A stretch of 64,000 nucleotides of DNA from G963662605 sp963667005 (GCA_963667005.1 OY762937.1:1674001-1738000); one strand, 5' to 3'; positions 8,163-17,195 are shown, counted from the stretch's first letter. Notes: generated by a model from the sequence alone, not told the origin. Numbers and translations: made by a program.

Positions 8163-9746
8163 ATGACTGAAACTAAAAGAAATATTCTGGTCGTTGATGA
8201 CGAGGCTGTTGTCCGGAAAATTTTGGCATTTAATTTATCAAGAAAAGGTTACGCACCTATCGCGATTGATAACGCGACTGATGCATTAGCAGAGCTTGGT
8301 AAAACACAGATAGATCTGGTTTTATGTGATATTAATATGGAGGGAATGGACGGATTCGAGTTTTGCCGAACAGTGCGCCAAATGGAAAAGTATCAGGCGC
8401 TGCCGTTTATTTTTATTACCGCTAAAGACACATCGGAATTTAAAACAAGAGCCTTGAATATTGGCGCGGATGATTTGATTTCAAAACCGTTTGATATTGA
8501 ACAATTAATGTTGAAAATTGAGGCTCTGCTCAAGCGCGTTGAGATATACCGCTCATTCGGCAGACGTGACAAAGTTGAGCAGCAGCTTGCGGCCGGGAAA
8601 TCACGTATACTTATCGTTGACGATGATACGTTTATGTGCCAAATATTAAAACGGGCATTCAGTAATGAGGGATATGAGGCAAGCGTTGCGCATAATGTTT
8701 CAGACGCTTTAGAACTTGCACACGCGTTTTCTCCGGATATTATTGTATCGGATATTATGATGCCGGAAATAGATGGGTTTACTTTTAGAAAAATGCTTCT
8801 CGAAGATAAAAAGCTGAAAGACATTCCCTTTGTCTTTCTTACCTCAACGGATTCCGAGGCTACAATGCTTAAGGGGTATGATTATGAAATCAAAGATTAT
8901 ATTTTAAAAACAACGAACTCGAAAATCCTGACGACGAAAATCGGAAATATCATTAAATCTACAATGAAAGACCGGCAATCATCAATTATTGAATTGAAAG
9001 AAGCGGTTAGTAAGGTGAGCATTGAGGTTGTTCCGGAAAAAAGCCCATCTTACGAAGGTTTTCAAATTGAGCAGTGGAATGTGCCTTTCAAAGATACTCC
9101 GGGCGGTGATTTTATTGATTATTGCGAGCTTGATGACGATAGGTTGGTGGTAATACTTGGCGATGTTATGGGAAAAAAATGGGGCGCTTGGTTTTTTGCG
9201 TTCTCTTTCATCGGCTACCTGAGAAGCGCTGTTCGTGTCGCTTTGGATGTTTCAAAAAGTGCGACAGCTGCCGACATATTGAGTGAGGTAAATAGAGCTA
9301 TTTATAAGGATGCGAAAATCTCGGAAATCTTTTCGACAATTTCGGTAGTTATACTTGATAAAAAACAGATGACTCTGCAATATTCCGGAGCTGGGGATCT
9401 TCCGATGGTATATGTGAATTCTACTAACGGCAGAGTTGAGAAAATAGTATCGGATGGCCCACTGCTGGGAATCTTCTCTCAGAGTGAATATTCTAATTTT
9501 GATTTATCCTTACACAAAGACGATACCATTATCATTATGACAGATGGTATTACCGATTCAAGGAACCCGGCCGGATCAGCATTTGGCTATGATAACCTGC
9601 TTAAGGTAATTGATTCAAGTCCGGTCGGCAAGGCTTTTCAGATTCTAAAAGATGAATTCTGTAATTATACCGGCAATCACTTCGACGATGATGTTACTAT
9701 GATCTCTATAACCGCGTTGAAGGATTCGCCATTATTGAAACAATAA
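8163..9746 (+). CDS. Tandem-receiver PP2C/SpoIIE-type serine phosphatase
   Basis: The 527 residues hold receiver 1 (about 6-125, Asp56 in LVLCDINMEGMDG, Lys108), receiver 2 (about 147-265, Asp197 in IIVSDIMMPEIDG) and a SpoIIE/PP2C phosphatase (about 300-520). The phosphatase keeps GGDFIDY, ILGDVMGK, the YSGAGDLP strand, and the metal-binding D-G-I-T-D and FDDDVTMI motifs. Receiver 2 ends in DYILKT, so its conserved Lys-Pro is altered. Such proteins dephosphorylate STAS anti-anti-sigma factors on phosphorelay input. A STAS protein is at 315, though separated by the sugar genes. The gene starts 23 bases after the LytTR gene, so the operon encodes one HPt and three receivers but no histidine kinase. 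Confidence 0.92.
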   Translation: MTETKRNILVVDDEAVVRKILAFNLSRKGYAPIAIDNATDALAELGKTQIDLVLCDINMEGMDGFEFCRTVRQMEKYQALPFIFITAKDTSEFKTRALNIGADDLISKPFDIEQLMLKIEALLKRVEIYRSFGRRDKVEQQLAAGKSRILIVDDDTFMCQILKRAFSNEGYEASVAHNVSDALELAHAFSPDIIVSDIMMPEIDGFTFRKMLLEDKKLKDIPFVFLTSTDSEATMLKGYDYEIKDYILKTTNSKILTTKIGNIIKSTMKDRQSSIIELKEAVSKVSIEVVPEKSPSYEGFQIEQWNVPFKDTPGGDFIDYCELDDDRLVVILGDVMGKKWGAWFFAFSFIGYLRSAVRVALDVSKSATAADILSEVNRAIYKDAKISEIFSTISVVILDKKQMTLQYSGAGDLPMVYVNSTNGRVEKIVSDGPLLGIFSQSEYSNFDLSLHKDDTIIIMTDGITDSRNPAGSAFGYDNLLKVIDSSPVGKAFQILKDEFCNYTGNHFDDDVTMISITALKDSPLLKQ

Positions 9747-9764
9747 CCCTGTAAACACAGGGTT
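9745..9764 (+). terminator. Short hairpin at the end of the phosphatase gene
   Basis: AACCCTGT (9745-9752) pairs perfectly with ACAGGGTT (9757-9764) around a 4-base loop. The stem overlaps the stop codon of the preceding gene and is followed by TTATATA rather than a long T-run, so termination is likely partial. The glycosyltransferase at 9791 may be transcribed by readthrough. Confidence 0.45.
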
Positions 9765-9790
9765 TATATATCCAATATAGAGGGCACCCC

Positions 9791-11230
9791 ATGGTTCTTG
9801 GATTGATTTTTTGGCTCCTCATCTTCATCGTTTTCTACTCATATGCCGGATACGGAATATTTCTTTTCTTGATAGTGAAATTTCCTGCCCTTGGTAAGCT
9901 GTTCGCAAAGCCGCGTAATAAAAGAACTTCGACACTCGCTGTTCCTGAAGGCCAACCGTATTATCCGACGATATCTATGATTATATCTGCCTCCGGCGAA
10001 CGTAAAGAAGTAATCGAAGAAAAAATCAGAAACACATATAGTCTCAAATACCCAAGAGAGAAACTTGAAGTAATTTTTGCTATCGCGTATGATGGTTCTG
10101 CTGGTTATGATGAAACCGTACATCAGTTTTACCACACATTTCTCGAGGAACCCCATTACAACATATCATCCAAAGATGAAGAAGTATTTGTAAAATTTAT
10201 TGACGTTGAAGATGTGCAGAATGTACGGTCTCCGGAATTTCTTGATGAAATGGCCCAGAGGCTTGAGAGTGAGCAGTTTCATTCCGGTGAAGTATCGGAC
10301 GGGGCAAAGGAGATTCTGGACGCAAAACTTAAAGGCGAAGATCAGGAGGAGCTGACTGTATACGTTACAAAAGATATCGAGCGCAAAGGAAAAATCGCGC
10401 AAGTTAACAGGACAGTAAAAACCGCGCATGGCGAGATTTTAGTGTTCTCCGATGCAAATGCAATGTTTAACGAGGACGCATTAGTTAACATCGCGCGGCA
10501 CTTCAACGATAGTCAGGTCGGTGTTGTTGCAGGAGAAAAGCGTGTTAAAAAAGGAGAGAACAGTACCAGCGGTGAGGGTGAAGGCTTATACTGGAAATAT
10601 GAATCATTTTTGAAAAAATTAGATTCAAAATTGTATTCTGCTGTAGGCGCTGCCGGGGAAATTTTTGCGATTAGAAAAAGTTTATGGAATTCTGAAATAT
10701 ATCCCAATGCTATCATTGAAGATTTCGTTATTTCGATGCAGGTTGCAATGGACGGGTACCGCATCGTGTATGAACCGGATTCTTACGCTGAAGAAGAACC
10801 GACATTCGATCTTCAGTCCGAATTTATCCGGAGAAGAAGAATCGCGGCAGGGGGATTCCAGTCTGTTGTCTGGTTAAAAGGATTGCTCAATCCATTTAAA
10901 TACGGTGTTTTATCATTTCAGTACATTTCACATCGCGTGCTACGCTGGGTGGTTGTACCTTTTATTCTTCCGGTCATTTTCCTATATAACATATTTTTAC
11001 TATGGCAATTACCTGCGGCAGCATTCGCGTTCTACTTTTTGATTCTTCTCATGCAGATCGGTTTTTATGCCCTGGCGCTAATCGGTTACCGTCTTGAGCT
11101 GCAAAGGAAAAAGATAAAAATATTCTATTTCCCGTTTTTGCTTGTTATGATGAACTGGGCAGCATACAGTGGTCTCAAGCGCTATCTGCTGAAAGAGCAA
11201 AAGGTAACCTGGGAAAAGGTAAGAAGATAA
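9791..11230 (+). CDS. Membrane glycosyltransferase, family 2 type
   Basis: One N-terminal membrane span (residues 3-30) is followed by a cytoplasmic GT-A domain and three C-terminal spans (about 375-450). Catalytic-site landmarks are Asp101 (AYDGS), the DXD-like D-A-N at 221-223, the E-D pair at 310-311 and the acceptor region F-I-R-R-R-R near 346, a degenerate form of the QXXRW motif of processive synthases. Between the first Asp and the R-K-G-K-I-A-Q-V-N motif there are about 90 extra, acidic and poorly conserved residues (about 106-195) that ordinary members lack. It most likely makes or modifies a surface polysaccharide from a nucleotide sugar; the sugar is not predictable. It ends four bases from the convergent PAP2 gene. 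Confidence 0.85.
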   Translation: MVLGLIFWLLIFIVFYSYAGYGIFLFLIVKFPALGKLFAKPRNKRTSTLAVPEGQPYYPTISMIISASGERKEVIEEKIRNTYSLKYPREKLEVIFAIAYDGSAGYDETVHQFYHTFLEEPHYNISSKDEEVFVKFIDVEDVQNVRSPEFLDEMAQRLESEQFHSGEVSDGAKEILDAKLKGEDQEELTVYVTKDIERKGKIAQVNRTVKTAHGEILVFSDANAMFNEDALVNIARHFNDSQVGVVAGEKRVKKGENSTSGEGEGLYWKYESFLKKLDSKLYSAVGAAGEIFAIRKSLWNSEIYPNAIIEDFVISMQVAMDGYRIVYEPDSYAEEEPTFDLQSEFIRRRRIAAGGFQSVVWLKGLLNPFKYGVLSFQYISHRVLRWVVVPFILPVIFLYNIFLLWQLPAAAFAFYFLILLMQIGFYALALIGYRLELQRKKIKIFYFPFLLVMMNWAAYSGLKRYLLKEQKVTWEKVRR

Positions 11231-11233
11231 GTA

Positions 11234-12202
11234 TTAGAAGGTCATAATTAAACTCATGCCGGTGCTTTTGTAATGCACAGAAGGCATGAGCGATATTTCA
11301 ACTGGGTTTTCTTTCAAATCACCTGGTGTGTTGGCAGAACTATCGTGATGCGTTATTGTTTTCCCAAATGAATATCCAATCATAGCTGCAAGCGGCAAAT
11401 CACTATACCAATGCATATTTTTACTGACAAGGCTTGTGCCAAGGCAGGCGACAGCACAGTAACCCACCGGTTTTATCCAATGCACTTCCGGGTAGTTCTC
11501 GGAAATTACAGTAAGAGCAGTTACAGCTGTTGCCGTATGTCCCGACGGGAATGAATAATAATGAGCCTGGTTTTTACTATACTCGTGAATAGAAGGGAAT
11601 GGGTGGAATTTCCCCCCCGCTCTGCTATATGAGCCGGGACTTTCTCTCCCGATGCTATGCTTCAAAAGTTGAATCGTAATTCCGGTTGAAACGATAGACT
11701 CCGTTATTTCAAATGAAGTTTTAACCATTCTATTGTCGTTACTTATATATCCGTATAATCCCATAACAGCGGCACCCGCGAGTTGCCATTTGCCGTCACC
11801 GAATGCGACACCGTATTCTGTAAATCTTCTAAAATTTCCGGAGCGAGCGCAAATGTTTTGTGTGCCACGGTAAAGTTTTTGATCCTGGGTATATATGGTT
11901 GAAGTTGTTCCGGCAACAATTCCAATTAACGCGGCATTTTGAACTGAGAAAAAGTTTTTACCGGTATTGAAAATGTCTTCCGGTATAGAACTTATATTAT
12001 TAATCAGGTTCGCTTGTTCGGTATTATCAATAACAGCGGTATGAGGAATCTCGGCAACCGGTTTAGTGAAAATCGCGAGTTTAGAGTTCAACTCCATGTT
12101 CCTTAATGTGTCTATCTGCAGATGCTCTTGACCGAATGTGATTTCGGTAAACATCTGGCTAAGTAAAAGAAATACCGCGATATGTAACTTATAATGCGAC
12201 AT
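11234..12202 (-). CDS. PAP2-family phosphatase, copy 2
   Basis: The 322-residue protein has a hydrophobic N-terminal segment ending near GQEH (a likely signal peptide) and a C-terminal PAP2 domain. The three acid phosphatase motifs are visible: K-x6-R-E-S-P (LKHSIGRESP), the F-P-S-G-H loop with its catalytic histidine, and S-K-N-M-H-W-Y-S-D. These enzymes remove phosphate from lipids such as undecaprenyl or phosphatidyl phosphates, here probably facing the periplasm. Its start lies inside the end of the upstream paralogue (overlap 12189-12202). The two are clearly tandem duplicates, sharing motif spacing and flanking sequence. Confidence 0.9.
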   Translation of the reverse strand: MSHYKLHIAVFLLLSQMFTEITFGQEHLQIDTLRNMELNSKLAIFTKPVAEIPHTAVIDNTEQANLINNISSIPEDIFNTGKNFFSVQNAALIGIVAGTTSTIYTQDQKLYRGTQNICARSGNFRRFTEYGVAFGDGKWQLAGAAVMGLYGYISNDNRMVKTSFEITESIVSTGITIQLLKHSIGRESPGSYSRAGGKFHPFPSIHEYSKNQAHYYSFPSGHTATAVTALTVISENYPEVHWIKPVGYCAVACLGTSLVSKNMHWYSDLPLAAMIGYSFGKTITHHDSSANTPGDLKENPVEISLMPSVHYKSTGMSLIMTF

Positions 12203-13070
12203 ACAAACCCAATCCGGAAAAATGATTTGTTACGATCGGCGTTATAACAGCGGTTTCTTCACCATCTTTTTTCTCACCCCAGTGTGGATGCACAGCAAGA
12301 TTACCGAACGTATATCCAAGTACTAACGCTAGCGGATAATCGCTGTACCAGTGAATGCCGGTATTGACCATGGAAACACCAAGGCAAGCGGAAGCAACCG
12401 CCGCAGCGGGCGTTAGCCATTTGGAATCGGGATAGTTTTCGATAATAACAGTGAATGTCGCTATCGTGGTAGTTAAATGTCCTGACGGGAATGCATCATA
12501 ATGCGGAACGCGTTTATGATAGGTTATTTGATTGGGAAAGAAATCCCAGCGCCCGGCTTTTCTTGTGCTGACAAAAGGACTTTCACGTCCGGTAACATGT
12601 TTTAACACTTGCACAACCGAACCTGAGGATAAAACAGCCTGAATAATTTCACTTCCGACATTTACCGCCTTGTGGTCACCAAATACTAAACCATATGCGG
12701 CGAACCCGGCACCTAAACCAAATTGGCTTTTACCATCACCAACTGTGACAAAGGCATCGCTATATCGTTTTACTGCATTGTTTGATTTATACCATTTATC
12801 ACTGGTGTTCCACGTTGCATTGTCTGTCGCAATTAATCCGGCGGTTGAACCTGCCACCGTGAGATAGAGGGGAACCTGTTCGCTACGTACAGACCATTTC
12901 GCAAAATTGATCCAATCATTGGGAATGTTGAGAAACATGTCATACCAGTTTCGCAAAGTCACAGTATCCTGAGTCCCGGAGTTATCCGTGGCATTGTTGT
13001 TTTCAAAAGAATAACAATTGGTAAAGAGAAATATGATACATGAGGCGATTACTACAGGGTACCGTTTCAA
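12189..13070 (-). CDS. PAP2-family phosphatase, copy 1
   Basis: The 293-residue paralogue of the next gene downstream starts with a signal-peptide-like segment (MKRYPVVIASCIIFLFTNC). The cysteine at its end could be a lipobox, which would make it a lipoprotein. The PAP2 motifs are LKHVTGRESP, DAFPSGH and NTGIHWYSDYP. The product should be an extracytoplasmic lipid phosphate phosphatase; which lipid is not shown. It is the first gene of a two-gene unit: the downstream copy begins before this stop codon. A polysaccharide-carrier recycling role would fit the convergent glycosyltransferase, but this is only contextual. Confidence 0.9.
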   Translation of the reverse strand: MKRYPVVIASCIIFLFTNCYSFENNNATDNSGTQDTVTLRNWYDMFLNIPNDWINFAKWSVRSEQVPLYLTVAGSTAGLIATDNATWNTSDKWYKSNNAVKRYSDAFVTVGDGKSQFGLGAGFAAYGLVFGDHKAVNVGSEIIQAVLSSGSVVQVLKHVTGRESPFVSTRKAGRWDFFPNQITYHKRVPHYDAFPSGHLTTTIATFTVIIENYPDSKWLTPAAAVASACLGVSMVNTGIHWYSDYPLALVLGYTFGNLAVHPHWGEKKDGEETAVITPIVTNHFSGLGLYVAL

Positions 13071-13184
13071 AATACTGCTCCTATGTTTAGATATTAGACG
13101 CGTAATGCACGTATACGTTATAAATATAACAGTAGAATTTCATAAATAATTCATTAATTATTTTTCATTGACCGGAAGTCTTTA

Positions 13185-13215
13185 AAACAAAAAACCCCGC
13201 CACAAGTGACGGGGT
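13185..13215 (-). terminator. Rho-independent terminator after glnA
   Basis: Read on the minus strand, ACCCCGTCAC pairs with GTGGCGGGGT (one G-T wobble) around a tiny loop, followed by TTTTTTGTTTT. It lies 20 bases past the glnA stop codon and separates glnA from the PAP2 genes. Confidence 0.88.
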
Positions 13216-13235
13216 CCTTTGTTGTTAGACGAATT

Positions 13236-14663
13236 TTAGCAATCGTAATACAAGCTGTATTCGTAAGGATGTGGCTGTAATGCCATAGCTTTGACTTCAT
13301 TTTTCGTTTTGTAGTCAATCCATGTTTGAATAACATCTTCAGTGAATACATCGCCTTTGAGCAAGAATTCATGATCTTTTTCAAGAGCGGCTAAGGCTGC
13401 ATCAAGGCTACCCGGAGTTGAAGGTACGTTTTTCAACTCTTCAGGTGAAAGATCATAGATATCTTTATCAAGCGGCTGACCCGGATCAATACGATTCAAA
13501 ACGCCATCAATACCGGCAAGCAGAATAGCTGCGAATCCGAGGTACGGATTACCTGAAGCATCAGGGCAGCGGAATTCAACGCGCTTAGCTTTCGGGCTGT
13601 TTGAGTACATCGGAATACGAACCGAAGCACTACGGTTTCTTTGTGAATAAGCAAGGTTAACAGGAGCTTCAAATCCCGGCACCAATCTCTTATACGAGTT
13701 AGTTGTCGGATTTGTGAAAGCAAGTAATGCCGGAGCGTGTTTCAAAATTCCACCGACAAAGTTAAGAGCCATTTCGCTTAACCCTGCATAACCGTTACCG
13801 GCAAACAAAGGTTTATTGTTTTTCCACAAGCTTACGTGAACGTGCATACCGCTTCCGTTATCACCGAAAATAGGTTTCGGCATATAGGTTACAGTTTTTC
13901 CGTTAGCCTTTGCAGTATTCTTAACAATGTACTTGAATAATAAAAGCGCATCTGCCATTTTGAGCATAGGCATGAAACGTAAGTCAATTTCGCACTGTCC
14001 ACCTGTTGCTACTTCGTGGTGAGCGGCTTCTACTGCGAGACCCGCGTTCTGTAAATTGGTAACCATTTCGTTACGAAGATCAACAAGTGAATCTGTAGGA
14101 GCAACAGGGAAATAACCGCCTTTATATGCAGGTTTATAACCCAGGTTCGGACCTTCGTCACGGCCTGTATTCCAGCGTCCTTCTACTGAGTCAACAGAAT
14201 AGAACTGCACGTTTTGTGTTGATTCAAAGCGAACATCATCAAAAATGAAGAACTCGGCTTCAGGACCATAATACGCTGTATCTGCCAAACCGGTTGATTT
14301 CAAATACGCTTCGGCTTTAGAAGCGATATTACGCGGGCAGCGTGAATATTTTTCTTTTGTTGCAGGCTCGAAAACGTCGCAGATCAAGCTGAGAGTCGGA
14401 GCTTTAACAAAAGGATCAATGAAAGCGGTTGATGGATCAGGAATGATCAACATATCGCTCTCATGAATTGATTTCCAGCCGCGGATTGATGAACCATCAA
14501 ATCCGTGACCGTCGGTGAACTTTGAGGCAGATAATTCGCTTACCGGTACGGTAGTATGCTGCCACTGTCCCGGAAAATCCATGAATTTAAAATCTACGAA
14601 TTCTACCTTGTTGTCTTTAGCAAATTTTAAGACTTTTTCTACTGCAGAGAGATCTTTTGCCAT
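13236..14663 (-). CDS. glnA: Glutamine synthetase type I
   Basis: Makes glutamine from glutamate, ammonia and ATP. The 475 residues match the bacterial GSI dodecamer subunit. Landmarks are GFDGSSIRGW near residue 53, EAEFFIFD near 130, HHEVATGGQCEIDLRF near 215, KPIFGDNGSGMHVHVSLWK near 265, the NRSASVRIP segment near 342 and ADEV-region equivalents. The segment LDKDIYDLSPEE contains the tyrosine (about residue 403) that is adenylylated in GSI-beta enzymes, so this is probably the adenylylatable subtype. It is 36 bases downstream of an Lrp-family gene in the same direction and ends in a strong terminator. Confidence 0.97.
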   Translation of the reverse strand: MAKDLSAVEKVLKFAKDNKVEFVDFKFMDFPGQWQHTTVPVSELSASKFTDGHGFDGSSIRGWKSIHESDMLIIPDPSTAFIDPFVKAPTLSLICDVFEPATKEKYSRCPRNIASKAEAYLKSTGLADTAYYGPEAEFFIFDDVRFESTQNVQFYSVDSVEGRWNTGRDEGPNLGYKPAYKGGYFPVAPTDSLVDLRNEMVTNLQNAGLAVEAAHHEVATGGQCEIDLRFMPMLKMADALLLFKYIVKNTAKANGKTVTYMPKPIFGDNGSGMHVHVSLWKNNKPLFAGNGYAGLSEMALNFVGGILKHAPALLAFTNPTTNSYKRLVPGFEAPVNLAYSQRNRSASVRIPMYSNSPKAKRVEFRCPDASGNPYLGFAAILLAGIDGVLNRIDPGQPLDKDIYDLSPEELKNVPSTPGSLDAALAALEKDHEFLLKGDVFTEDVIQTWIDYKTKNEVKAMALQPHPYEYSLYYDC

Positions 14664-14699
14664 AGTTGTTGTCCTCTAATAATGAATGATTAATTAATG

Positions 14700-15146
14700 T
14701 TATAGTTGAATCTTTGCTGTTTCCTTATGTGTGGAAAGCACAAAATTTGTATGTGTTGCCAAAACACCGGGCCACGACTGAATTTCGCTCAGCAGTTTTT
14801 CCAATGCTTCGGTATTTTTTACAATTGCCTTAAGAATATGAGAGCCGGCTCCGAGAATGGAGTGGCATTCCAGAATCAATGGATGCTTTTTAGCGTTTTC
14901 CGTTAAAGCTTTGTAATGCTTGGAAGATTCACTTGATACAGTGATGAAAGCCATGATGTCATATCCGAAGATTTTTTTATTGATCTTCGCGAAGTATCCT
15001 TCGATAACACCTTTTTCTTCCAATTTGTTTAAGCGTTCGCTGACAGATGGAATCGACAAGCCCACTTGCTCCGCAAGCTGATTCCTTTTGGTCCTCCCGC
15101 TCGCTTGGAGAATGTTCAGAATTTTAATATCTAAGTCGTCTAACAT
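14700..15146 (-). CDS. Lrp/AsnC-family transcriptional regulator
   Basis: 148 residues: an N-terminal winged helix-turn-helix (about 1-60, with NQLAEQVGLSIPSVSERLNKLEEKG) and a C-terminal RAM ligand-binding domain (about 65-145). These proteins form dimers to octamers and respond to amino acids. The gene directly precedes glnA, so it very probably controls nitrogen assimilation and itself. A pair of matching 15-bp palindrome-like boxes lies 8 and 40 bases upstream of the start codon (see 15154-15200). The ATG has an AGG seven bases upstream. The ligand is not known; glutamine is a natural guess from context. Confidence 0.93.
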   Translation of the reverse strand: MLDDLDIKILNILQASGRTKRNQLAEQVGLSIPSVSERLNKLEEKGVIEGYFAKINKKIFGYDIMAFITVSSESSKHYKALTENAKKHPLILECHSILGAGSHILKAIVKNTEALEKLLSEIQSWPGVLATHTNFVLSTHKETAKIQL

Positions 15147-15153
15147 ATGTTAA

Positions 15154-15200
15154 CCTAAATTTATAAGGAATAAATAGAAATTTGACCTTAATATATAAGA
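15154..15200 (-). promoter_or_regulatory. Two candidate Lrp boxes upstream of the lrp-glnA unit
   Basis: CCTAAATTTATAAGG (15154-15168) and CCTTAATATATAAGA (15186-15200) agree at 12 of 15 positions, are each imperfect palindromes, and start 32 bases apart, about three helical turns. That geometry is what an oligomeric Lrp protein needs to bind one DNA face. Assignment as operators is inference. Confidence 0.5.
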
Positions 15201-15323
15201 TAATGAAATGAAGTGCAAACGAAATTTTGCAGAAAGGCTAAATTTTTTTGGTTGGGAGGGTAATTTAACTAAATAAGTGCAAAAAATGCCCAAAAAATTG
15301 CAAATTAAGAGAAAATTCGGGCT

Positions 15324-16346
15324 TTAGTGCCCTATGCCATTCCGAATTTCATACAATTCCATGTATTTAGAAACCGGAGTATTGCCGCTCCACTGCCTTG
15401 TTATGATGCCGAAAAACATCATTGCGCAAAACAAAAGGACAGCAATGAGTGATATTGTGAGGGTGTTTAGCTTTTTATGTGCGCCCACCGGATGGATGTT
15501 CAATGTGTCGTTGACTGGACAAGCATCTACACATTGCATGCAGGAAGTACATTCATCGGAAATAACATAATGTGCTTTGCTGACCTTAATGGACGAAGGG
15601 CAAACTTTGTCACAAAGACTGCAATCAATACAAGTACCGGCAGTTCGTTTAATTTTTAGGATGCTGAGAAGTCCCGTTAATCCGAGCAATGCACCATATG
15701 GACAAAGGTATCTGCACCAGAAATTCTTAATTGGAATGGAAAAGAGTACCAGAATGGTTAAAATATTAATTGAGAATGGAGAGAGGAACCGGAAAAAATC
15801 AAAGAGTTTGATGTCGGCAATAATGTTATAGTCACTATCTAAGAAAAGTGCGAGCTGTTGAACGCTCATGGAGACAATTGTAGAAACAAAGAAAAACAAG
15901 AGCAGATATTTTAATGCCCTGAGCGGGTAGTCTGCCCAGCGTGGTAATTTCAAATTTTTCTTAAATAGCTTGTGCCCGAATTCACCAATTAAATCCGAGA
16001 TGAACCCGACAGGACAAACCCATGAGCAGAAGGATTTGCCAAGGACAAATGACATGAGAAGGATGCCAGAAAAAATAAAAAATCCCGCCGGGTGAACCTG
16101 ATGAACAACACCGGTTTGCAAAAAATATACTAAACTCATAAGAGAAGAAATAGGGAGATAGGCCTCAACACCCGCAGGTCTATAGGTGCTGCCGTGTACG
16201 CCATGCGATTCGAGGTAGGTTGTGAATAAATAAAACTCAACACCTATCCAGATACTGATAAGCGTGAAAAGTATTTGAGAACTTAACCGTAAACGCTGAA
16301 CATCTTTTTCGTTATTTTTTACAATTGTTGTTTTCCGTGGAGTCAT
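15324..16346 (-). CDS. Membrane polyferredoxin, NapH/NosR/CcoG-like
   Basis: 340 residues with five or six membrane spans and two kinds of iron-sulfur site. Two C-x3-C-P membrane-edge motifs are present, F-C-S-W-V-C-P (Cys107, Cys111) and W-C-R-Y-L-C-P-Y-G (Cys211, Cys215). Two 4Fe-4S ferredoxin motifs follow (Cys239/242/245/249 and Cys266/269/272/276). Proteins of this build pass electrons between the quinone pool and periplasmic or membrane reductases, as NapH and NosR do. No reductase is encoded beside it. It is the last gene of a Rrf2-YwiC-polyferredoxin unit (gap of 36 bases), so it is probably induced under the nitrosative, anaerobic or iron-sulfur stress sensed by the Rrf2 protein. The exact partner is unknown. 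Confidence 0.85.
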   Translation of the reverse strand: MTPRKTTIVKNNEKDVQRLRLSSQILFTLISIWIGVEFYLFTTYLESHGVHGSTYRPAGVEAYLPISSLMSLVYFLQTGVVHQVHPAGFFIFSGILLMSFVLGKSFCSWVCPVGFISDLIGEFGHKLFKKNLKLPRWADYPLRALKYLLLFFFVSTIVSMSVQQLALFLDSDYNIIADIKLFDFFRFLSPFSINILTILVLFSIPIKNFWCRYLCPYGALLGLTGLLSILKIKRTAGTCIDCSLCDKVCPSSIKVSKAHYVISDECTSCMQCVDACPVNDTLNIHPVGAHKKLNTLTISLIAVLLFCAMMFFGIITRQWSGNTPVSKYMELYEIRNGIGH

Positions 16347-16382
16347 ACAAAGCCATCATATCAAATTGAATAATCATCTAAT

Positions 16383-17195
16383 CTAAATCCTGAAAAATGC
16401 AGCAAAGTAAAGTGCGTATACCGCGAAGGCATATCCCAAATGTTTAAAGTAAACTTTTTCGCGAACCACAAACACGCCGAGCATACAATGGGCAATCATA
16501 GGGATGAATGCCAGAGCGCCCATAGCCGACAATTTGTTAAATATCTGAAGGGCAAATATGAGCGTAAGCAGTAGAAGCTGATACATGTGGTTCGCACTGC
16601 GGAAACGGTAATACTTTATTGATTTTTCGCTATGTGTGTCTTTGCTAGGCTGAAGCATCTTCGTGTGAATATATAATGCGGACGAAATAAAATATAATGC
16701 GTTATACAGCCAGAGTAAAAGCATAGTATAAAGCGATGAACCACCCAGGAAATAATATACTGCGGGCGAAACAATAGCCAGTCCTATTATGGCGCTTATG
16801 TCACGGATGAGCGGCGCTTTGAAATTCCTATCTGCGAGTAATCCGAAAGCAAAACAGAAAGCGGCAATTAGTCCAAACAGAAGCAGCGCATACATTTGAT
16901 AATATATAACGGCAACAGTACCAGCGGACAATCCGATTACTGTGTATATAATAAACCAGAGAAGGGCTGCGCGGTATTTTACCGAATTCCGTTTCTGATT
17001 TTTGATTTCGGAGAATAAAATTTCTGCCGGAGTATAAGCGAAGAATAGAAAAAATAGTGCGACTAGGAACGGTGCCAGTGCAACAGATGCTTTTGGAGCA
17101 TGGATTATACCTGTGACAGCCGGAACGATGAGCATTGCCCATGTGCCGTGCTCTTTTACGAAGACCGGCTTTTTCAAAAGTGAAAGATCAATCAT
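16383..17195 (-). CDS. YwiC-like integral membrane protein
   Basis: 270 residues with about eight membrane spans. The N-terminus KEHGTWAMLIVPAVTG is the hallmark of the YwiC-like family, whose Bacillus member lies beside narK and fnr. The biochemical role of the family is unknown. Here its start overlaps the end of the Rrf2 regulator by eight bases, and the polyferredoxin follows, so the three belong to one operon. The recurrence of YwiC near anaerobic respiration genes makes a role in that process likely, but nothing in the sequence identifies a substrate. Confidence 0.8.
   Translation of the reverse strand: MIDLSLLKKPVFVKEHGTWAMLIVPAVTGIIHAPKASVALAPFLVALFFLFFAYTPAEILFSEIKNQKRNSVKYRAALLWFIIYTVIGLSAGTVAVIYYQMYALLLFGLIAAFCFAFGLLADRNFKAPLIRDISAIIGLAIVSPAVYYFLGGSSLYTMLLLWLYNALYFISSALYIHTKMLQPSKDTHSEKSIKYYRFRSANHMYQLLLLTLIFALQIFNKLSAMGALAFIPMIAHCMLGVFVVREKVYFKHLGYAFAVYALYFAAFFRI

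Noticed and set aside
8393..8824. 143-codon Ser-rich frame on the minus strand opposite the receiver domains
   Set aside because: Shadow of the REC-REC-PP2C gene.
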